Notes: generated by a model from the sequence alone, not told the origin. A stretch of 64,000 nt of DNA from Pseudomonas sp. CC120222-01a (GCF_003097235.1 NZ_QEQQ01000009.1:124001-188000), one strand, 5' to 3'. Positions 49,788 to 58,916 are shown, counted from the stretch's first letter. Program-made: numbers and translations.

Positions 49788-50798
49788 ATGTTGAGTTTTA
49801 TTGCCCGGCGCCTGGGCCTGCTGATACCGACCTTCTTCGGTATCACCTTGCTGACCTTCGCGCTCATACGCCTGATCCCCGGCGACCCGGTGGAAGTGAT
49901 GATGGGCGAGCGCAGGGTCGACCCCGAAATGCACGCCCAGGCCATGGAGCGCCTGGGCCTGAACAAGCCGTTGCCGGTCCAGTACCTGGACTACGTTGGC
50001 AAGCTGGCCCACGGTGACCTCGGTGAATCGCTGCGCACCCGCGAGAGCGTGTGGACCGAGTTCCTCACCCTGTTCCCCGCCACCCTGGAGCTGGCCCTCG
50101 CCGCCTTGCTGTTCGCCGGCGTGGTCGGCCTGCTGGCCGGGGTGATCGCCGCACTCAAGCGCGGTTCATTGTTCGACCACGGGGTGATGGGGATTTCCCT
50201 GGCCGGCTATTCCATGCCGATCTTCTGGTGGGGCCTGATCCTGATCATGTTCTTCTCGGTGAGCCTGGGCTGGACCCCGGTATCCGGGCGGATCGACCTG
50301 CTCTATGACATCGAGCCGAAGACCGGCTTCATGCTCATCGACACCCTGCTCAGCGACGAGGAAGGGGCGTTCAAGGACGCGGTGATGCACCTGATCCTGC
50401 CGGCCATCGTGCTCGGCACCATCCCGCTGGCGGTGATCGCCCGCATGACCCGTTCGTCGATGCTCGAAGTGCTGCGCGAAGACTACATCCGCACCGCCCG
50501 CGCCAAGGGCCTGTCGCCCGCCCGCGTGGTGTTCGTGCATGGCCTGCGCAATGCGCTGATCCCGGTGCTGACGGTGTTCGGCCTGCAGGTCGGCACGCTG
50601 CTGGCCGGCGCCGTGCTCACCGAAACCATCTTCTCCTGGCCGGGCATCGGCAAATGGCTGATCGAAGCCATCGGCGCCCGTGACTACCCCGTGGTCCAGA
50701 ACGGCATCCTGTTGATCGCCTGCCTGGTGATCCTGGTCAACTTCGTCGTGGATATCCTCTACGGCCTGGCCAACCCACGCATCCGTCATCAGCGCTGA
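49788..50798 (+). CDS. dppB: Dipeptide ABC transporter permease DppB
   Basis: A 336-aa inner-membrane permease with six predicted helices, beginning MLSFIARRLGLLIPTFFGITLLTF. The EAA loop is DYIRTARAKGLSPARVVFVHGLRNALIPV, the coupling site for DppD/DppF. It has the large periplasmic loop after helix I typical of the DppB/OppB branch (PGDPVEVMMGERRVDPE). It lies 10 nt before dppC. Confidence 0.96.
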   Translation: MLSFIARRLGLLIPTFFGITLLTFALIRLIPGDPVEVMMGERRVDPEMHAQAMERLGLNKPLPVQYLDYVGKLAHGDLGESLRTRESVWTEFLTLFPATLELALAALLFAGVVGLLAGVIAALKRGSLFDHGVMGISLAGYSMPIFWWGLILIMFFSVSLGWTPVSGRIDLLYDIEPKTGFMLIDTLLSDEEGAFKDAVMHLILPAIVLGTIPLAVIARMTRSSMLEVLREDYIRTARAKGLSPARVVFVHGLRNALIPVLTVFGLQVGTLLAGAVLTETIFSWPGIGKWLIEAIGARDYPVVQNGILLIACLVILVNFVVDILYGLANPRIRHQR

Positions 50799-50808
50799 GG
50801 CCTTCGCC

Positions 50809-51735
50809 ATGACTAGCCCGATTCCGAAATCCGTCACACCGGCCAGCCCGGTGGACCAGAGCCTGCTCTACCCCTCGCCGTACAAAGAATTCTGGCACGC
50901 CTTCTCGCGCAACAAGGGCGCGGTAATGGGCCTGGCCTTCATGTGCCTGGTGGTGTTCTGCGCCCTGTTCGCGCCATGGGTCGCCCCCCATGACCCGAGC
51001 GAGCAGTATCGCGACTTCCTGCTGACCCCGCCGGTGTGGCTTGAAGGCGGTAGCTGGCAGTTCATCCTCGGCACCGACGAACTGGGCCGCGACCTGCTGT
51101 CGCGCCTGATCCAGGGCGCGCGGCTGTCGCTGCTGATCGGCCTGTCGTCGGTGGTGATGTCGCTGATCCCGGGGATCCTGCTGGGCCTGCTGGCCGGCTT
51201 CTTCCCGCAGGTGCTCGGCCCCTCGATCATGCGCCTGATGGACGTGATGCTGGCGCTGCCGTCGCTGCTGCTGGCGGTGGCCATCGTCGCCATCCTCGGC
51301 CCTGGCCTGATCAACACAGTGATCGCCATCGCCATTGTGTCGTTGCCCTCCTACGTGCGCCTGACCCGCGCCGCGGTGATGGGCGAGCTGAACCGTGACT
51401 ACGTCACCGCCGCACGCCTGGCCGGTGCCGGGCTGCCACGGCTGATGTTCGTCACCGTGCTGCCCAACTGCATGGCGCCACTGATCGTGCAGGCCACCTT
51501 GAGCTTCTCCTCGGCGATCCTCGACGCCGCCGCCCTGGGTTTCCTCGGCCTCGGCGTGCAGCCGCCAACCCCCGAGTGGGGCACCATGCTGGCCTCGGCC
51601 CGTGACTACATCGAGCGCGCCTGGTGGGTGGTGAGCCTGCCCGGCCTGACCATTCTGCTCAGTGTGCTGGCAATCAACCTGATGGGCGACGGCCTGCGCG
51701 ATGCGCTGGACCCGAAACTCAAGAACGCCGCCTGA
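50809..51735 (+). CDS. dppC: Dipeptide ABC transporter permease DppC
   Basis: The 308-aa partner permease with a cytoplasmic N-terminal extension (about 40 residues), then helix I ([19 protein letters not shown]) and five more helices. The EAA loop is [29 protein letters not shown]. The OppC_N-type linker with [22 protein letters not shown] is diagnostic. Its stop is 10 nt before the dppD start. Confidence 0.96.
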   Translation: MTSPIPKSVTPASPVDQSLLYPSPYKEFWHAFSRNKGAVMGLAFMCLVVFCALFAPWVAPHDPSEQYRDFLLTPPVWLEGGSWQFILGTDELGRDLLSRLIQGARLSLLIGLSSVVMSLIPGILLGLLAGFFPQVLGPSIMRLMDVMLALPSLLLAVAIVAILGPGLINTVIAIAIVSLPSYVRLTRAAVMGELNRDYVTAARLAGAGLPRLMFVTVLPNCMAPLIVQATLSFSSAILDAAALGFLGLGVQPPTPEWGTMLASARDYIERAWWVVSLPGLTILLSVLAINLMGDGLRDALDPKLKNAA

Positions 51736-51745
51736 GGAGAACGCC

Positions 51746-52714
51746 ATGTCACTGTTGCAGATCAACAACCTGAACGTGCGCTTCGGCGACGCCAATGCCG
51801 TGCCCGTGGTCGACGGCCTGGACCTGGCGGTGGAAGCCGGCGAGATCCTGGCCATCGTCGGCGAGTCCGGCTCGGGCAAATCCGTCACCATGATGGCCCT
51901 GATGGGCCTGATCGACGCCCCCGGGCGCATCACTGCCGATTCGCTCACCTTCGACGGCACCGACATGCTAAAGCTCAGCGGCCGCCAGCGGCGCAAGGTG
52001 GTGGGCAAGGACATCGCCATGGTCTTCCAGGACCCGATGACCGCGCTCAACCCCAGCTACACCGTCGGTTACCAGATCGAGGAAGTGCTGCGCCAGCACC
52101 TGGGCCTGAAGGGCAAGGCTGCGCGCCAACGGGCCCTGGAGCTGTTGAAGAAAGTGGAAATCCCGGCGGCGGAAAGCCGCCTGGACGCCTACCCACACCA
52201 GCTCTCCGGCGGCATGAGCCAACGCGTCGCCATCGCCATGGCGATTGCCGGCGAACCCAAGCTGCTGATCGCCGACGAACCGACCACCGCGCTGGATGTG
52301 ACCATCCAGGCGCAGATCATGGAGCTGCTGGTCAACCTGCAGAAGGAGCGCAACATGGCGCTCATCCTGATCACCCACGACCTCGCCGTGGTCGCCGAAA
52401 CCGCCAGACGCGTGTGCGTGATGTATGCCGGCCAGGCCGTGGAAGTCGGCCAGGTGCCGGAGCTGTTCGACGTGCCTGCCCACCCGTACAGCGAAGCGCT
52501 GCTGGCGGCGATCCCCGAGCACAGCATCGGCGCCGAGCGCCTGGCCACCCTGCCCGGTATCGTCCCCGGCCGCTACGACCGCCCGGCCGGCTGCCTGCTG
52601 TCGCCGCGCTGCCCGTACGTGCAGGACAACTGCCGGCACCAGCGCCCGCCCCTCGACCCGCAGGCCCACAGCCTGGTGCGTTGCTTCTACCCGCTGAACC
52701 AGGAGGTGGCGTGA
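51746..52714 (+). CDS. dppD: Dipeptide ABC transporter ATPase DppD
   Basis: A 322-aa ATPase from the ATG at 51746, which follows GAGGAGA. A longer frame overlaps dppC and is rejected. Walker A is GESGSGKS at residues 39-46, the signature is [14 protein letters not shown], Walker B is [13 protein letters not shown], and the switch histidine is in LITHDLAVV. The C-terminal oligopeptide domain contains the cysteine cluster [14 protein letters not shown] that binds an iron-sulfur cluster in this subfamily. It overlaps dppF (TGATG). Confidence 0.96.
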   Translation: MSLLQINNLNVRFGDANAVPVVDGLDLAVEAGEILAIVGESGSGKSVTMMALMGLIDAPGRITADSLTFDGTDMLKLSGRQRRKVVGKDIAMVFQDPMTALNPSYTVGYQIEEVLRQHLGLKGKAARQRALELLKKVEIPAAESRLDAYPHQLSGGMSQRVAIAMAIAGEPKLLIADEPTTALDVTIQAQIMELLVNLQKERNMALILITHDLAVVAETARRVCVMYAGQAVEVGQVPELFDVPAHPYSEALLAAIPEHSIGAERLATLPGIVPGRYDRPAGCLLSPRCPYVQDNCRHQRPPLDPQAHSLVRCFYPLNQEVA

Positions 52715-53682
52715 TGGCCGTCGTTCTCACTGCCCGGGAGCTGACCCGGCATTACGAAGTCTCCCGCGGGCTGTTCAAGGGTCACGCCCTGGTGCGCGCG
52801 CTCAATGGCGTGTCGTTCGAACTGGAGGCCGGCAAGACCCTGGCCGTGGTCGGTGAGTCCGGCTGCGGCAAGTCGACCCTGGCCCGCGCCCTGACGCTGA
52901 TCGAAGAGCCCTCCTCCGGCTCGCTGCAGATCGCCGGCACCGAGGTGAAGGGCGCCAGCAAGTCCGAGCGCAAGCAACTGCGCCGCGATGTACAGATGGT
53001 GTTCCAGAGCCCTTACGCCTCGCTCAACCCGCGGCAGAAGATCGGTGATCAGCTGGCCGAGCCGCTGCTGATCAACACTTCGCTGAGCAAGGCCGAGCGA
53101 CGCGAGAAAGTGCAGAAGATGATGGAACAGGTCGGCCTGCGCCCCGAGCATTATCAGCGCTACCCGCACATGTTCTCCGGCGGTCAGCGCCAGCGGATTG
53201 CCCTGGCTCGGGCGATGATGCTGCAACCGAAGGTGCTGGTGGCGGATGAGCCGACTTCAGCGCTGGACGTATCGATCCAGGCCCAGGTGCTGAACCTGTT
53301 CATGGACTTGCAGAAGGAGTTCAACACCGCCTATGTGTTCATCTCGCACAACCTGGCGGTGGTGCGGCATGTGGCCGATCAGGTGCTGGTGATGTACCTG
53401 GGGCGGCCAGCTGAGATGGGGCCGAAGGCGGATATCTACGAGAAGCCGCTGCATCCGTATACCCAGGCGCTGCTGTCGGCGACACCGGCGATTCACCCGG
53501 ACCCGCTGAAGCCGAAGATCCGCATTGCCGGGGAGCTGCCCAACCCGCTCAATCCGCCTGACGGGTGTGCGTTTCACAAGCGTTGCCCATATGCGACCGA
53601 GCGTTGTGCCAAGGAGGTGCCGGCGTTGCGGCAGGTGAGTACACGGCAGGTGGCTTGCCATTATGCTGAGCAGTTCCTCTAG
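52714..53682 (+). CDS. dppF: Dipeptide ABC transporter ATPase DppF
   Basis: The 322-aa second ATPase. The ATG at 52714 overlaps the dppD stop, and a frame extending 300 nt into dppD is a shadow. Walker A is GESGCGKS at residues 47-54, the signature is FSGGQRQRIALARA, Walker B is VLVADEPTSALDV, and the switch is in FISHNLAVV. The C-terminal cysteine motif CAFHKRCPYATERC is present. It is the last gene of dppBCDF. A paired inverted repeat follows 14 nt later. Confidence 0.96.
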   Translation: MAVVLTARELTRHYEVSRGLFKGHALVRALNGVSFELEAGKTLAVVGESGCGKSTLARALTLIEEPSSGSLQIAGTEVKGASKSERKQLRRDVQMVFQSPYASLNPRQKIGDQLAEPLLINTSLSKAERREKVQKMMEQVGLRPEHYQRYPHMFSGGQRQRIALARAMMLQPKVLVADEPTSALDVSIQAQVLNLFMDLQKEFNTAYVFISHNLAVVRHVADQVLVMYLGRPAEMGPKADIYEKPLHPYTQALLSATPAIHPDPLKPKIRIAGELPNPLNPPDGCAFHKRCPYATERCAKEVPALRQVSTRQVACHYAEQFL

Positions 53683-53695
53683 GCTTTAGATCGCC

Positions 53696-53799
53696 GGGGC
53701 CGCTACGCAGCCCTTTCGCGACACAAGGCCGCTCCTACAAGGAATCGCGATCTCCTGTAGGTGCGGCCTTGTGTCGCGAAAGGGCTGCGCAGCGGCCCC
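53696..53799. repeat. Paired inverted repeat, second REP family
   Basis: Arms 53696-53739 and 53756-53799 are reverse complements at 42 of 44 positions around a 16-nt centre. The core CCCTTTCGCGACACAAGGCCGCTCCTACA differs from the type-1 repeats, and a second copy occurs at 58917-59003. It lies between the dppF end and the first tiny membrane protein, which converge, so it probably ends both transcripts. Confidence 0.92.
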
Positions 53800-53805
53800 A
53801 GATTC

Positions 53806-53880
53806 TCAATGCATGAAAAGCCAGATCAGGATGATCACTGGTATCGGCACCCCAATCATCCAAAGCAATAGCGAGCGCAT
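53806..53880 (-). CDS. 24-residue single-pass membrane protein, copy 1
   Basis: A tiny frame starting at the ATG complementary to 53878-53880 with a textbook AAGGAG seven bases upstream. It encodes MRS, then one continuous hydrophobic helix containing MIGVPIPVIILIWLF, ending in MH. It is almost identical to copy 2 just upstream, differing only at residues 4, 9 and 20. Two arginine/serine residues at the N-terminus suggest the short tail is cytoplasmic. Function unknown. Conservation of the protein while the surrounding spacer differs, together with the ribosome site, argues it is real. Confidence 0.8.
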   Translation of the reverse strand: MRSLLLWMIGVPIPVIILIWLFMH

Positions 53881-53910
53881 GTTTCATCTCCTTGATCGGG
53901 CACCAAGCCA

Positions 53911-53932
53911 AAGGGCGGCTTACGCCGCCCTT
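53911..53932. other. Hairpin between the two tiny membrane genes
   Basis: AAGGGCGGC and GCCGCCCTT form a perfect 9-bp stem with the tetraloop TTAC, in the gap between copy 2 and copy 1 of the 24-aa genes. No T-tract follows on the minus strand, so it may attenuate or protect rather than terminate. Confidence 0.6.
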
Positions 53933-53936
53933 CGGA

Positions 53937-54011
53937 TCAATGCATGAACAAAGCAATCAGGATGATCACCGGAATCGGAACCCCGAGCATCCAGAGCAGT
54001 ATCGAGCGCAT
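53937..54011 (-). CDS. 24-residue single-pass membrane protein, copy 2
   Basis: Starts at the ATG complementary to 54009-54011, again with AAGGAG seven bases upstream. The 24-aa product has the same layout: MRS, a hydrophobic helix with MLGVPIPVIILIALF, then MH. It shares 21 of 24 residues with copy 1. It lies 15 nt downstream of the stop of the 298-aa membrane protein gene on the same strand, so the three probably form one operon. I do not recognise a characterised family. Confidence 0.82.
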   Translation of the reverse strand: MRSILLWMLGVPIPVIILIALFMH

Positions 54012-54026
54012 GGTTATTCTCCTTCC

Positions 54027-54923
54027 TTAACGTTGAACGGTGCGATGAGCGACGTACTCGCTTTCCATCCACTGCACGCGGTCGCGACGGCGGCCGCCGT
54101 ACAGCGCCGCAAGGCTGGCGAAGAATGCGCCGCAGAGCAGCGCGACGAAGGTCCACAGGGCAGTCCAGGCCGCCACCTTGGCCGCTTTGTCAGCCGCTTG
54201 CTTGGCATCTGTCTTGAACTGCTGTACCTGGGCCATCACCTGGTCAACGCGGGCTTCTGCCTCGGCCTGGCTCAGGCGGGTACGCTGTGCCACCAGCTGC
54301 GCCAGATACGTGCGGTCTTCAGGCGGCAACGTACCATTGGCTACTCCCTTCACCATGATGCGAGCCGCGATACCGTTGGCGGCATCTTCGCTGACCGGGG
54401 CCGGGCCATCGCCGCGGAACAGGCTGTCGACGAAATACCCCATCGAGTTCTTGTCTGCGCTGGCCGCTGCAGCACCACCGGCAGCTGCCGTCATGCTGGC
54501 CGCTTGGGATGCCGCACTGGCACCGGCACCAGCCAGGTTACCGGCTGCTCCCACTACCAGCATTGCCGCGACCAACGTCGCGACCGCCCAGGACAGGAAG
54601 CCATGCGCGGTATCGCGGAAATACACTTCATCACCATGCAGGTTGGCCCATTTCACCCGCAGCCGGCCGGCGATGTAGCCGCCCAGGCCAGAGGCGATGA
54701 TCTGCGTGACCAGCAGCCAGACGATGGTTGAAATGCCCAAGGCCTTGGCGCTTGCACCTTCGTCTGCCCAGGGCGAGGTGGCAGCAAAGCCAAGCCCGGC
54801 CCCCAGGACCACGAGGATGATCGCCAAGGCCGCAGCGGCGGCGGCTCCTGCGAAAATGGCCGCCCAGGACACACCTGAGCGGCTTTGGCTATCGACAAGC
54901 GGGTAGTCGGCAGAGGGAATCAT
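54027..54923 (-). CDS. Four-helix membrane protein of unknown function
   Basis: A 298-aa protein from the ATG at 54923 (MIPSADYPLVDSQSRSGVSW). A longer frame to 55010 has no supporting start site. Predicted helices are at about residues 18-42, 56-80, 92-115 and 262-285. Between helices 3 and 4 lies an Ala/Ser-rich stretch, then a charged, coiled-coil-prone region (about 190-255: LVAQRTRLSQAEAEARVDQVMAQVQQFKTDAKQ). Similar bacterial proteins are sometimes labelled PhnA-like, without biochemical basis. It is the first gene of the putative operon with the two 24-aa proteins and divergent from the AraC gene. Confidence 0.82.
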   Translation of the reverse strand: MIPSADYPLVDSQSRSGVSWAAIFAGAAAAAALAIILVVLGAGLGFAATSPWADEGASAKALGISTIVWLLVTQIIASGLGGYIAGRLRVKWANLHGDEVYFRDTAHGFLSWAVATLVAAMLVVGAAGNLAGAGASAASQAASMTAAAGGAAAASADKNSMGYFVDSLFRGDGPAPVSEDAANGIAARIMVKGVANGTLPPEDRTYLAQLVAQRTRLSQAEAEARVDQVMAQVQQFKTDAKQAADKAAKVAAWTALWTFVALLCGAFFASLAALYGGRRRDRVQWMESEYVAHRTVQR

Positions 54924-55135
54924 GATCAGTTCGCCTTGTGTGGTTAGCGAGAAGTGCATTCGCGCTGTAACCATTGCAGCGGCTGTGCCAGTTGTGACAA
55001 AAAATGACATCTTGAAAAATCAATGGGTTAGAAAAATCCCTGATTCTGGCACCGTGCAAAATAAGCGAGTTGCCTTTCTCGATCAGGTGTTCTGCATTCT
55101 TGTGGTCGCCAAGCCGGCAAGGCATCATTCGACCC

Positions 55136-55936
55136 ATGACCCTCCCCGACGGCCCCGCCCAGACCCCGCTCACCGCCGACACCGTGCTGCGCTACCACCT
55201 GTGCTGGAAGCACCGTGACCTCGACGGCGTGATCGCGCTTTACCACCCCGACATCCAGTACCACGACTTCTTCCAGAACCGCGTGCTCGGCTACCGCGAG
55301 CTGCGCGACTACGTGCGCGCCTGCCTGCCCCATGAAGCCGGCGAGGACATCGTCCACAGCGACCGCATCCGCGTCGACGGCTGCACGGCCTTTATCCAGT
55401 ACCAGGTCACGGTGCAGGGCGGCGACGGCCTGGTGGCGTTCCAGTCCAGCGAAGCGATCACCGTCAAGGACGGCCTGATCTGGCGGGTCAACGAGTACGC
55501 CACCCTGGTTCGCCAGAACGGCAACGGCCTGGTCAGCAGCGGCCCGCGCCCGGCCACCAGCCGCCTGGGCCTGTCGCCACGGCAGCTGTCGACCATGGCC
55601 CAGGACCTGGAGCACTACTTCCAGCGCCAGCGCCCCTACCTCGACCCGGAACTGGACCTGCAGCAGGTGGCCGACGCCAGCGGCTACAGCCGTAACCAGA
55701 TCTCCTACCTGCTCAACCAGGTGCTCGGGCAAAGCTTCTACCGCTACGTCAACCAGGCGCGCCTGCAACACCTGATGGCCAGCCTCGACGATGACAGCGT
55801 CGAGGCACCGATCGACGACCTGGCGTTCAACGCCGGCTTCAACTCGCTGTCGGCGTTCTACAAGTGCTTCCGTGAGCACACCGGCCTCACCCCCAAGGCC
55901 TATCTCAAGCAAATTTCCCTGCGTGCACGCACGTAA
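55136..55936 (+). CDS. AraC-family regulator with SnoaL/NTF2-like N-terminal domain
   Basis: A 266-aa protein from the ATG at 55136. The frame continues upstream without family support. Residues about 12-125 resemble a SnoaL/NTF2-like cone (YHLCWKHRDLDGVIALYHPDIQYHDFF; AITVKDGLIWRVNEY), replacing the cupin sensor common in AraC proteins. Residues about 160-262 form the double helix-turn-helix, with LQQVADASGYSRNQISYLLNQVLGQSFYRYVNQARL and DLAFNAGFNSLSAFYKCFREHTGLTPKAYLKQ. It is probably the regulator of the following oxidoreductase, cupin and binding-protein genes (64-nt gap). Confidence 0.88.
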   Translation: MTLPDGPAQTPLTADTVLRYHLCWKHRDLDGVIALYHPDIQYHDFFQNRVLGYRELRDYVRACLPHEAGEDIVHSDRIRVDGCTAFIQYQVTVQGGDGLVAFQSSEAITVKDGLIWRVNEYATLVRQNGNGLVSSGPRPATSRLGLSPRQLSTMAQDLEHYFQRQRPYLDPELDLQQVADASGYSRNQISYLLNQVLGQSFYRYVNQARLQHLMASLDDDSVEAPIDDLAFNAGFNSLSAFYKCFREHTGLTPKAYLKQISLRART

Positions 55937-56000
55937 GACAGCCACCGGCCGACACCACTAGCATCGCCCACAGACCTAGACGGATGTGGAGCAAAACCCG

Positions 56001-57407
56001 ATGCAACCCCTGCGCACGCTCAGCCTGTGGATGGACCAGCTCGACGAGCCGCTGTGCGCGCGCCCGGCCCTGCGCCAGGACCTCGAGGTCGATGTGTGCA
56101 TCATCGGCGCCGGCTACACCGGGCTGTGGACCGCCTACTACCTCAAGCGCCAGGCGCCGCAACTGAATATCGCGGTGATCGAGGCCAACATCGCCGGCTT
56201 CGGCGCTTCGGGGCGCAATGGCGGCTGGCTGATGGGCAACCTGCTCGGCGAAGACCGCCTGCTCGCCACCCTGTCGCCGCAACAGCGCCGCGCCAGCATC
56301 GACCTGCTGCATGGCATTCCCGATGAAGTGCACAGCGTGCTGCAGCGCGAGGGCATCGACTGTGACTACCGCAAAGGCGGCGTGCTGTATTGCGCCGCGC
56401 GTTACCCGGAGCAGGAACGCAGCCTGCGCGCCTACCTCGACGACCTCTATCGCCAAGGCATGACCGAGGACGACTACCGCTGGTTGCGCCCCGAACAGCT
56501 GGACGCGCAACTGCGGGTCAGCAATGCCTACGGCGCGATCTACAGCCCGCATACCGCAACCATCCATCCGGCCAAACTGGCCCGTGGCCTGGCCCGGGCC
56601 GTGGAAGCCCTGGGCGTGACGATCTACGAGAACACCCCGGCCATCGACTGGCAACCCGGCGAAGTACGCTCGCCCCTGGCGCGCATCCGCTGCCAGTGGA
56701 TGGTGCCTGCAGTCGAAGGGTACGCCGCCAGCCTGCCGCCGCTGGGCAAGCACCAGTTGCCGGTGCAGAGCTTGCTGGTGGCCACCGAGCCGCTGCCGGA
56801 ATCGACCTGGGAGCAGATCGGCCTGAGCCAGGGCCAGGCCTTCAGCGAGAGCAGCCGCCAGGTCACCTACGGCCAGCGCACCGCCGACAACCGCCTGGTG
56901 TTCGGCGCCCGCGGTGGCTACCGCTTCGGTGGCCGGCTGCGCGAGAACTTCAACCTTGAAGAGCACGAAATCGAACTGCGGCGCTACCTGTTCGGCGAAC
57001 TGTTCCCGCAGCTCAAGCACGCCCGTATCACCCACTCCTGGGGCGGCAACCTGGGCATGGCGCGGCGCTTCCGCCCGCACATGCTCTGCGACCGCCAGCG
57101 CGGCATCGCCCTGGCCGGCGGCTACGGCGGCGAAGGTGTCGGTGCCACCAACCTCGGCGGGCGCACGCTGGCGGCGCTGATCCTCAACCAGCACAACGAA
57201 CTGACCGCGCAACCCTGGGTGCTCGACAACCGCCCGGTTGCGAGCCTGGCCAGCTGGCCGCCCGAGCCCTGCCGCTGGCTCGGCTACAACGCGATCATCC
57301 AGAGCTTCGTCCACGAGGACCGGACCCTCGCCAACCCCGCCAGCGCGCCTTGGAGGCGGCGCCTGGCCAGCTCTCTTGCGGACTTCATGGAAGGCTTCAT
57401 GCACTGA
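56001..57407 (+). CDS. FAD-dependent amine/amino-acid oxidoreductase (DAO family)
   Basis: A 468-aa flavoenzyme from the ATG at 56001, preceded by GGAG. A GTG five codons upstream is possible. The dinucleotide fold is DVCIIGAGYTGLWTAYYLKR (about residues 31-50), with FGASGRNGGWLMGN at the flavin site and a C-terminal GGYGGEGVGATNLGGRTLAALIL. This matches the PuuB/OrdL group, which oxidises gamma-glutamylputrescine and related amines. Its substrate is inferred from this similarity and from the polyamine-type binding protein two genes downstream. Confidence 0.87.
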   Translation: MQPLRTLSLWMDQLDEPLCARPALRQDLEVDVCIIGAGYTGLWTAYYLKRQAPQLNIAVIEANIAGFGASGRNGGWLMGNLLGEDRLLATLSPQQRRASIDLLHGIPDEVHSVLQREGIDCDYRKGGVLYCAARYPEQERSLRAYLDDLYRQGMTEDDYRWLRPEQLDAQLRVSNAYGAIYSPHTATIHPAKLARGLARAVEALGVTIYENTPAIDWQPGEVRSPLARIRCQWMVPAVEGYAASLPPLGKHQLPVQSLLVATEPLPESTWEQIGLSQGQAFSESSRQVTYGQRTADNRLVFGARGGYRFGGRLRENFNLEEHEIELRRYLFGELFPQLKHARITHSWGGNLGMARRFRPHMLCDRQRGIALAGGYGGEGVGATNLGGRTLAALILNQHNELTAQPWVLDNRPVASLASWPPEPCRWLGYNAIIQSFVHEDRTLANPASAPWRRRLASSLADFMEGFMH

Positions 57408-57439
57408 CTTCCCTTACCCCGACACAGGATCCACCGGTC

Positions 57440-57781
57440 ATGAGCATCACCCAGTTCAAACACACAGACAGCGCCGTGCTCGAAAGCGCCAACCCGGTCG
57501 CGGTGCCGCTTGGCGAACCCGTGGCAGTGGCTTCGGTCACCTGCGTGGAACGCAGCGACGGCGTCGAAACCGGCATCTGGGAGTGCACCCCCGGGCGCTG
57601 GCGGCGGCAGATCGTGCAGCAGGAGTTCTGCCACTTCATCAAGGGCCGCTGCACCTTCACCCCCGACGGTGGCGAAACCCTGGTCATAGAAGCCGGAGAC
57701 GCACTGATGCTACCGGCCAACAGCACCGGCATCTGGGACATCCAGGAGACCGTGCGCAAGACCTACGTTCTGATTTTCTGA
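57440..57781 (+). CDS. Cupin-domain protein (DUF861/EutQ-like)
   Basis: A 113-aa single cupin of the DUF861/cupin_3 group. The ATG at 57440 (MSITQFKHTDSAVLESANPV) lies 32 nt after the oxidoreductase gene. The fold segments are VETGIWECTPGRWRRQIVQQEFCHFIKGRCTFTPDGGE and AGDALMLPANSTGIWDI. The classical metal-binding histidines are mostly lost (one remains in EFCHFIKG), as in other DUF861 members. Proteins like this accompany amine-oxidase genes in Pseudomonas, but the reaction is unknown. Confidence 0.85.
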   Translation: MSITQFKHTDSAVLESANPVAVPLGEPVAVASVTCVERSDGVETGIWECTPGRWRRQIVQQEFCHFIKGRCTFTPDGGETLVIEAGDALMLPANSTGIWDIQETVRKTYVLIF

Positions 57782-57833
57782 TCCGCTGATCGCCTGCCTT
57801 CGATAACAACAGACAAAGCAAGGTAAACCCGAC

Positions 57834-58913
57834 ATGCGTACGCTCCTTCTCGCTCCCCTGATGCTGGCCGCCAGTGTCGCCAGCGCCGCCGAAACGGTGA
57901 AGATCTACAACTGGTCCAGCTACGTCGCGCCCGACACGCTGAAGAACTTCCAGCAGGCCAGCGGCATCGTGCCGACCTACGACGTGTACGACAGCAACGA
58001 GACCCTCGACGGCAAGCTGATGACCGGCAACTCCGGCTACGACGTGGTGTTCCCGTCCAACCACTTCATGGCCCGGCAGATCCAGGGCAAGGCCCTGAAG
58101 CCGCTGGACAAGTCGCAGCTGCCCAACTGGCACAACCTCAACCCGGTGCTGATGAAGGCGCTGGAGGTCAACGACCCGGGTAACAAGTACGGCTTCCCGT
58201 ACCTGTGGGGCAGCACCGGCATCGGCTACAACATCGACAAGGTCAAGGCAGTGCTCGGCGACAATGCGCCGGTGGATTCCTGGGACCTGATCTTCAAGCC
58301 CGAGTACATGAGCAAGCTGAAGAGCTGCGGCGTCGCGGTGCTGGACAACGGCCCCGAGCTGCTGCCGATAGCCCTGCACTACCTGGGCCTGCCGCACCAC
58401 AGCCAGAACCCGGCCGACTACGACAAGGCCAAGGCGCTGCTGATGCAGGTGCGGCCGTACATCAGCTACTTCCACTCATCGAAGTACACCGGTGACCTGG
58501 CCAACGGCGATATCTGCGTGGTGGTGGGTTTCTCGGGGGATGTGCTGCAGGCGAAGAATCGCGCCGAAGAGGCGAAGAACGGGGTGAAGGTGGGGTATTC
58601 GATCCCCAAGGAAGGTGCGCCGATGTGGTTCGACATGGTGGCCATGCCAGCCGATGCACCGGATGAGAAAGCCGGGTATGCCTACATGAACTACCTGCTG
58701 CAGCCGGACGTGATGGCCAACATCAGCAACCATGTGCAGTACGCTAACGGCAACCTCAAGGCGGACGGGCTGGTGGAGCCGGCGATGAAGGGTAATACGA
58801 TGATTTACCCGAGCGAGGACGTGATGGGCAAGCTGTATGCCCTGGAGGCGATGCCGGCCAAGATTGACCGTATCAGGACCCGGATCTGGACCAGCATCAA
58901 AGCCGGTAACTAA
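57834..58913 (+). CDS. Polyamine-type ABC transporter substrate-binding protein (PotF-like)
   Basis: A 359-aa periplasmic protein with a signal peptide (about residues 1-19, ending ASAA-ET) and the PotD/PotF fold. AETVKIYNWSSYVAPDTLKNFQQ, YDVYDSNETLDGKLMTGNSGYDVVFPSNHFM and YLWGSTGIGYNIDKVKA are the usual ligand-site segments of putrescine/spermidine binding proteins. No permease or ATPase is next to it, so it must share components encoded elsewhere or serve as a sensor. It is the last gene of the plus-strand cluster, followed at once by a paired inverted repeat. Confidence 0.9.
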   Translation: MRTLLLAPLMLAASVASAAETVKIYNWSSYVAPDTLKNFQQASGIVPTYDVYDSNETLDGKLMTGNSGYDVVFPSNHFMARQIQGKALKPLDKSQLPNWHNLNPVLMKALEVNDPGNKYGFPYLWGSTGIGYNIDKVKAVLGDNAPVDSWDLIFKPEYMSKLKSCGVAVLDNGPELLPIALHYLGLPHHSQNPADYDKAKALLMQVRPYISYFHSSKYTGDLANGDICVVVGFSGDVLQAKNRAEEAKNGVKVGYSIPKEGAPMWFDMVAMPADAPDEKAGYAYMNYLLQPDVMANISNHVQYANGNLKADGLVEPAMKGNTMIYPSEDVMGKLYALEAMPAKIDRIRTRIWTSIKAGN

Positions 58914-58916
58914 ATG

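Noticed and set aside
43107..49788. Long minus-strand frames opposite each dppA (477-540 aa)
   Set aside because: Mirror frames created by strong third-position GC bias; each matches the extent of the real gene and repeats the same biased pattern.
52414..52713. 100-residue N-terminal extension of DppF
   Set aside because: Lies wholly inside dppD in another frame; the ATG at 52714 gives the normal ATPase N-terminus.
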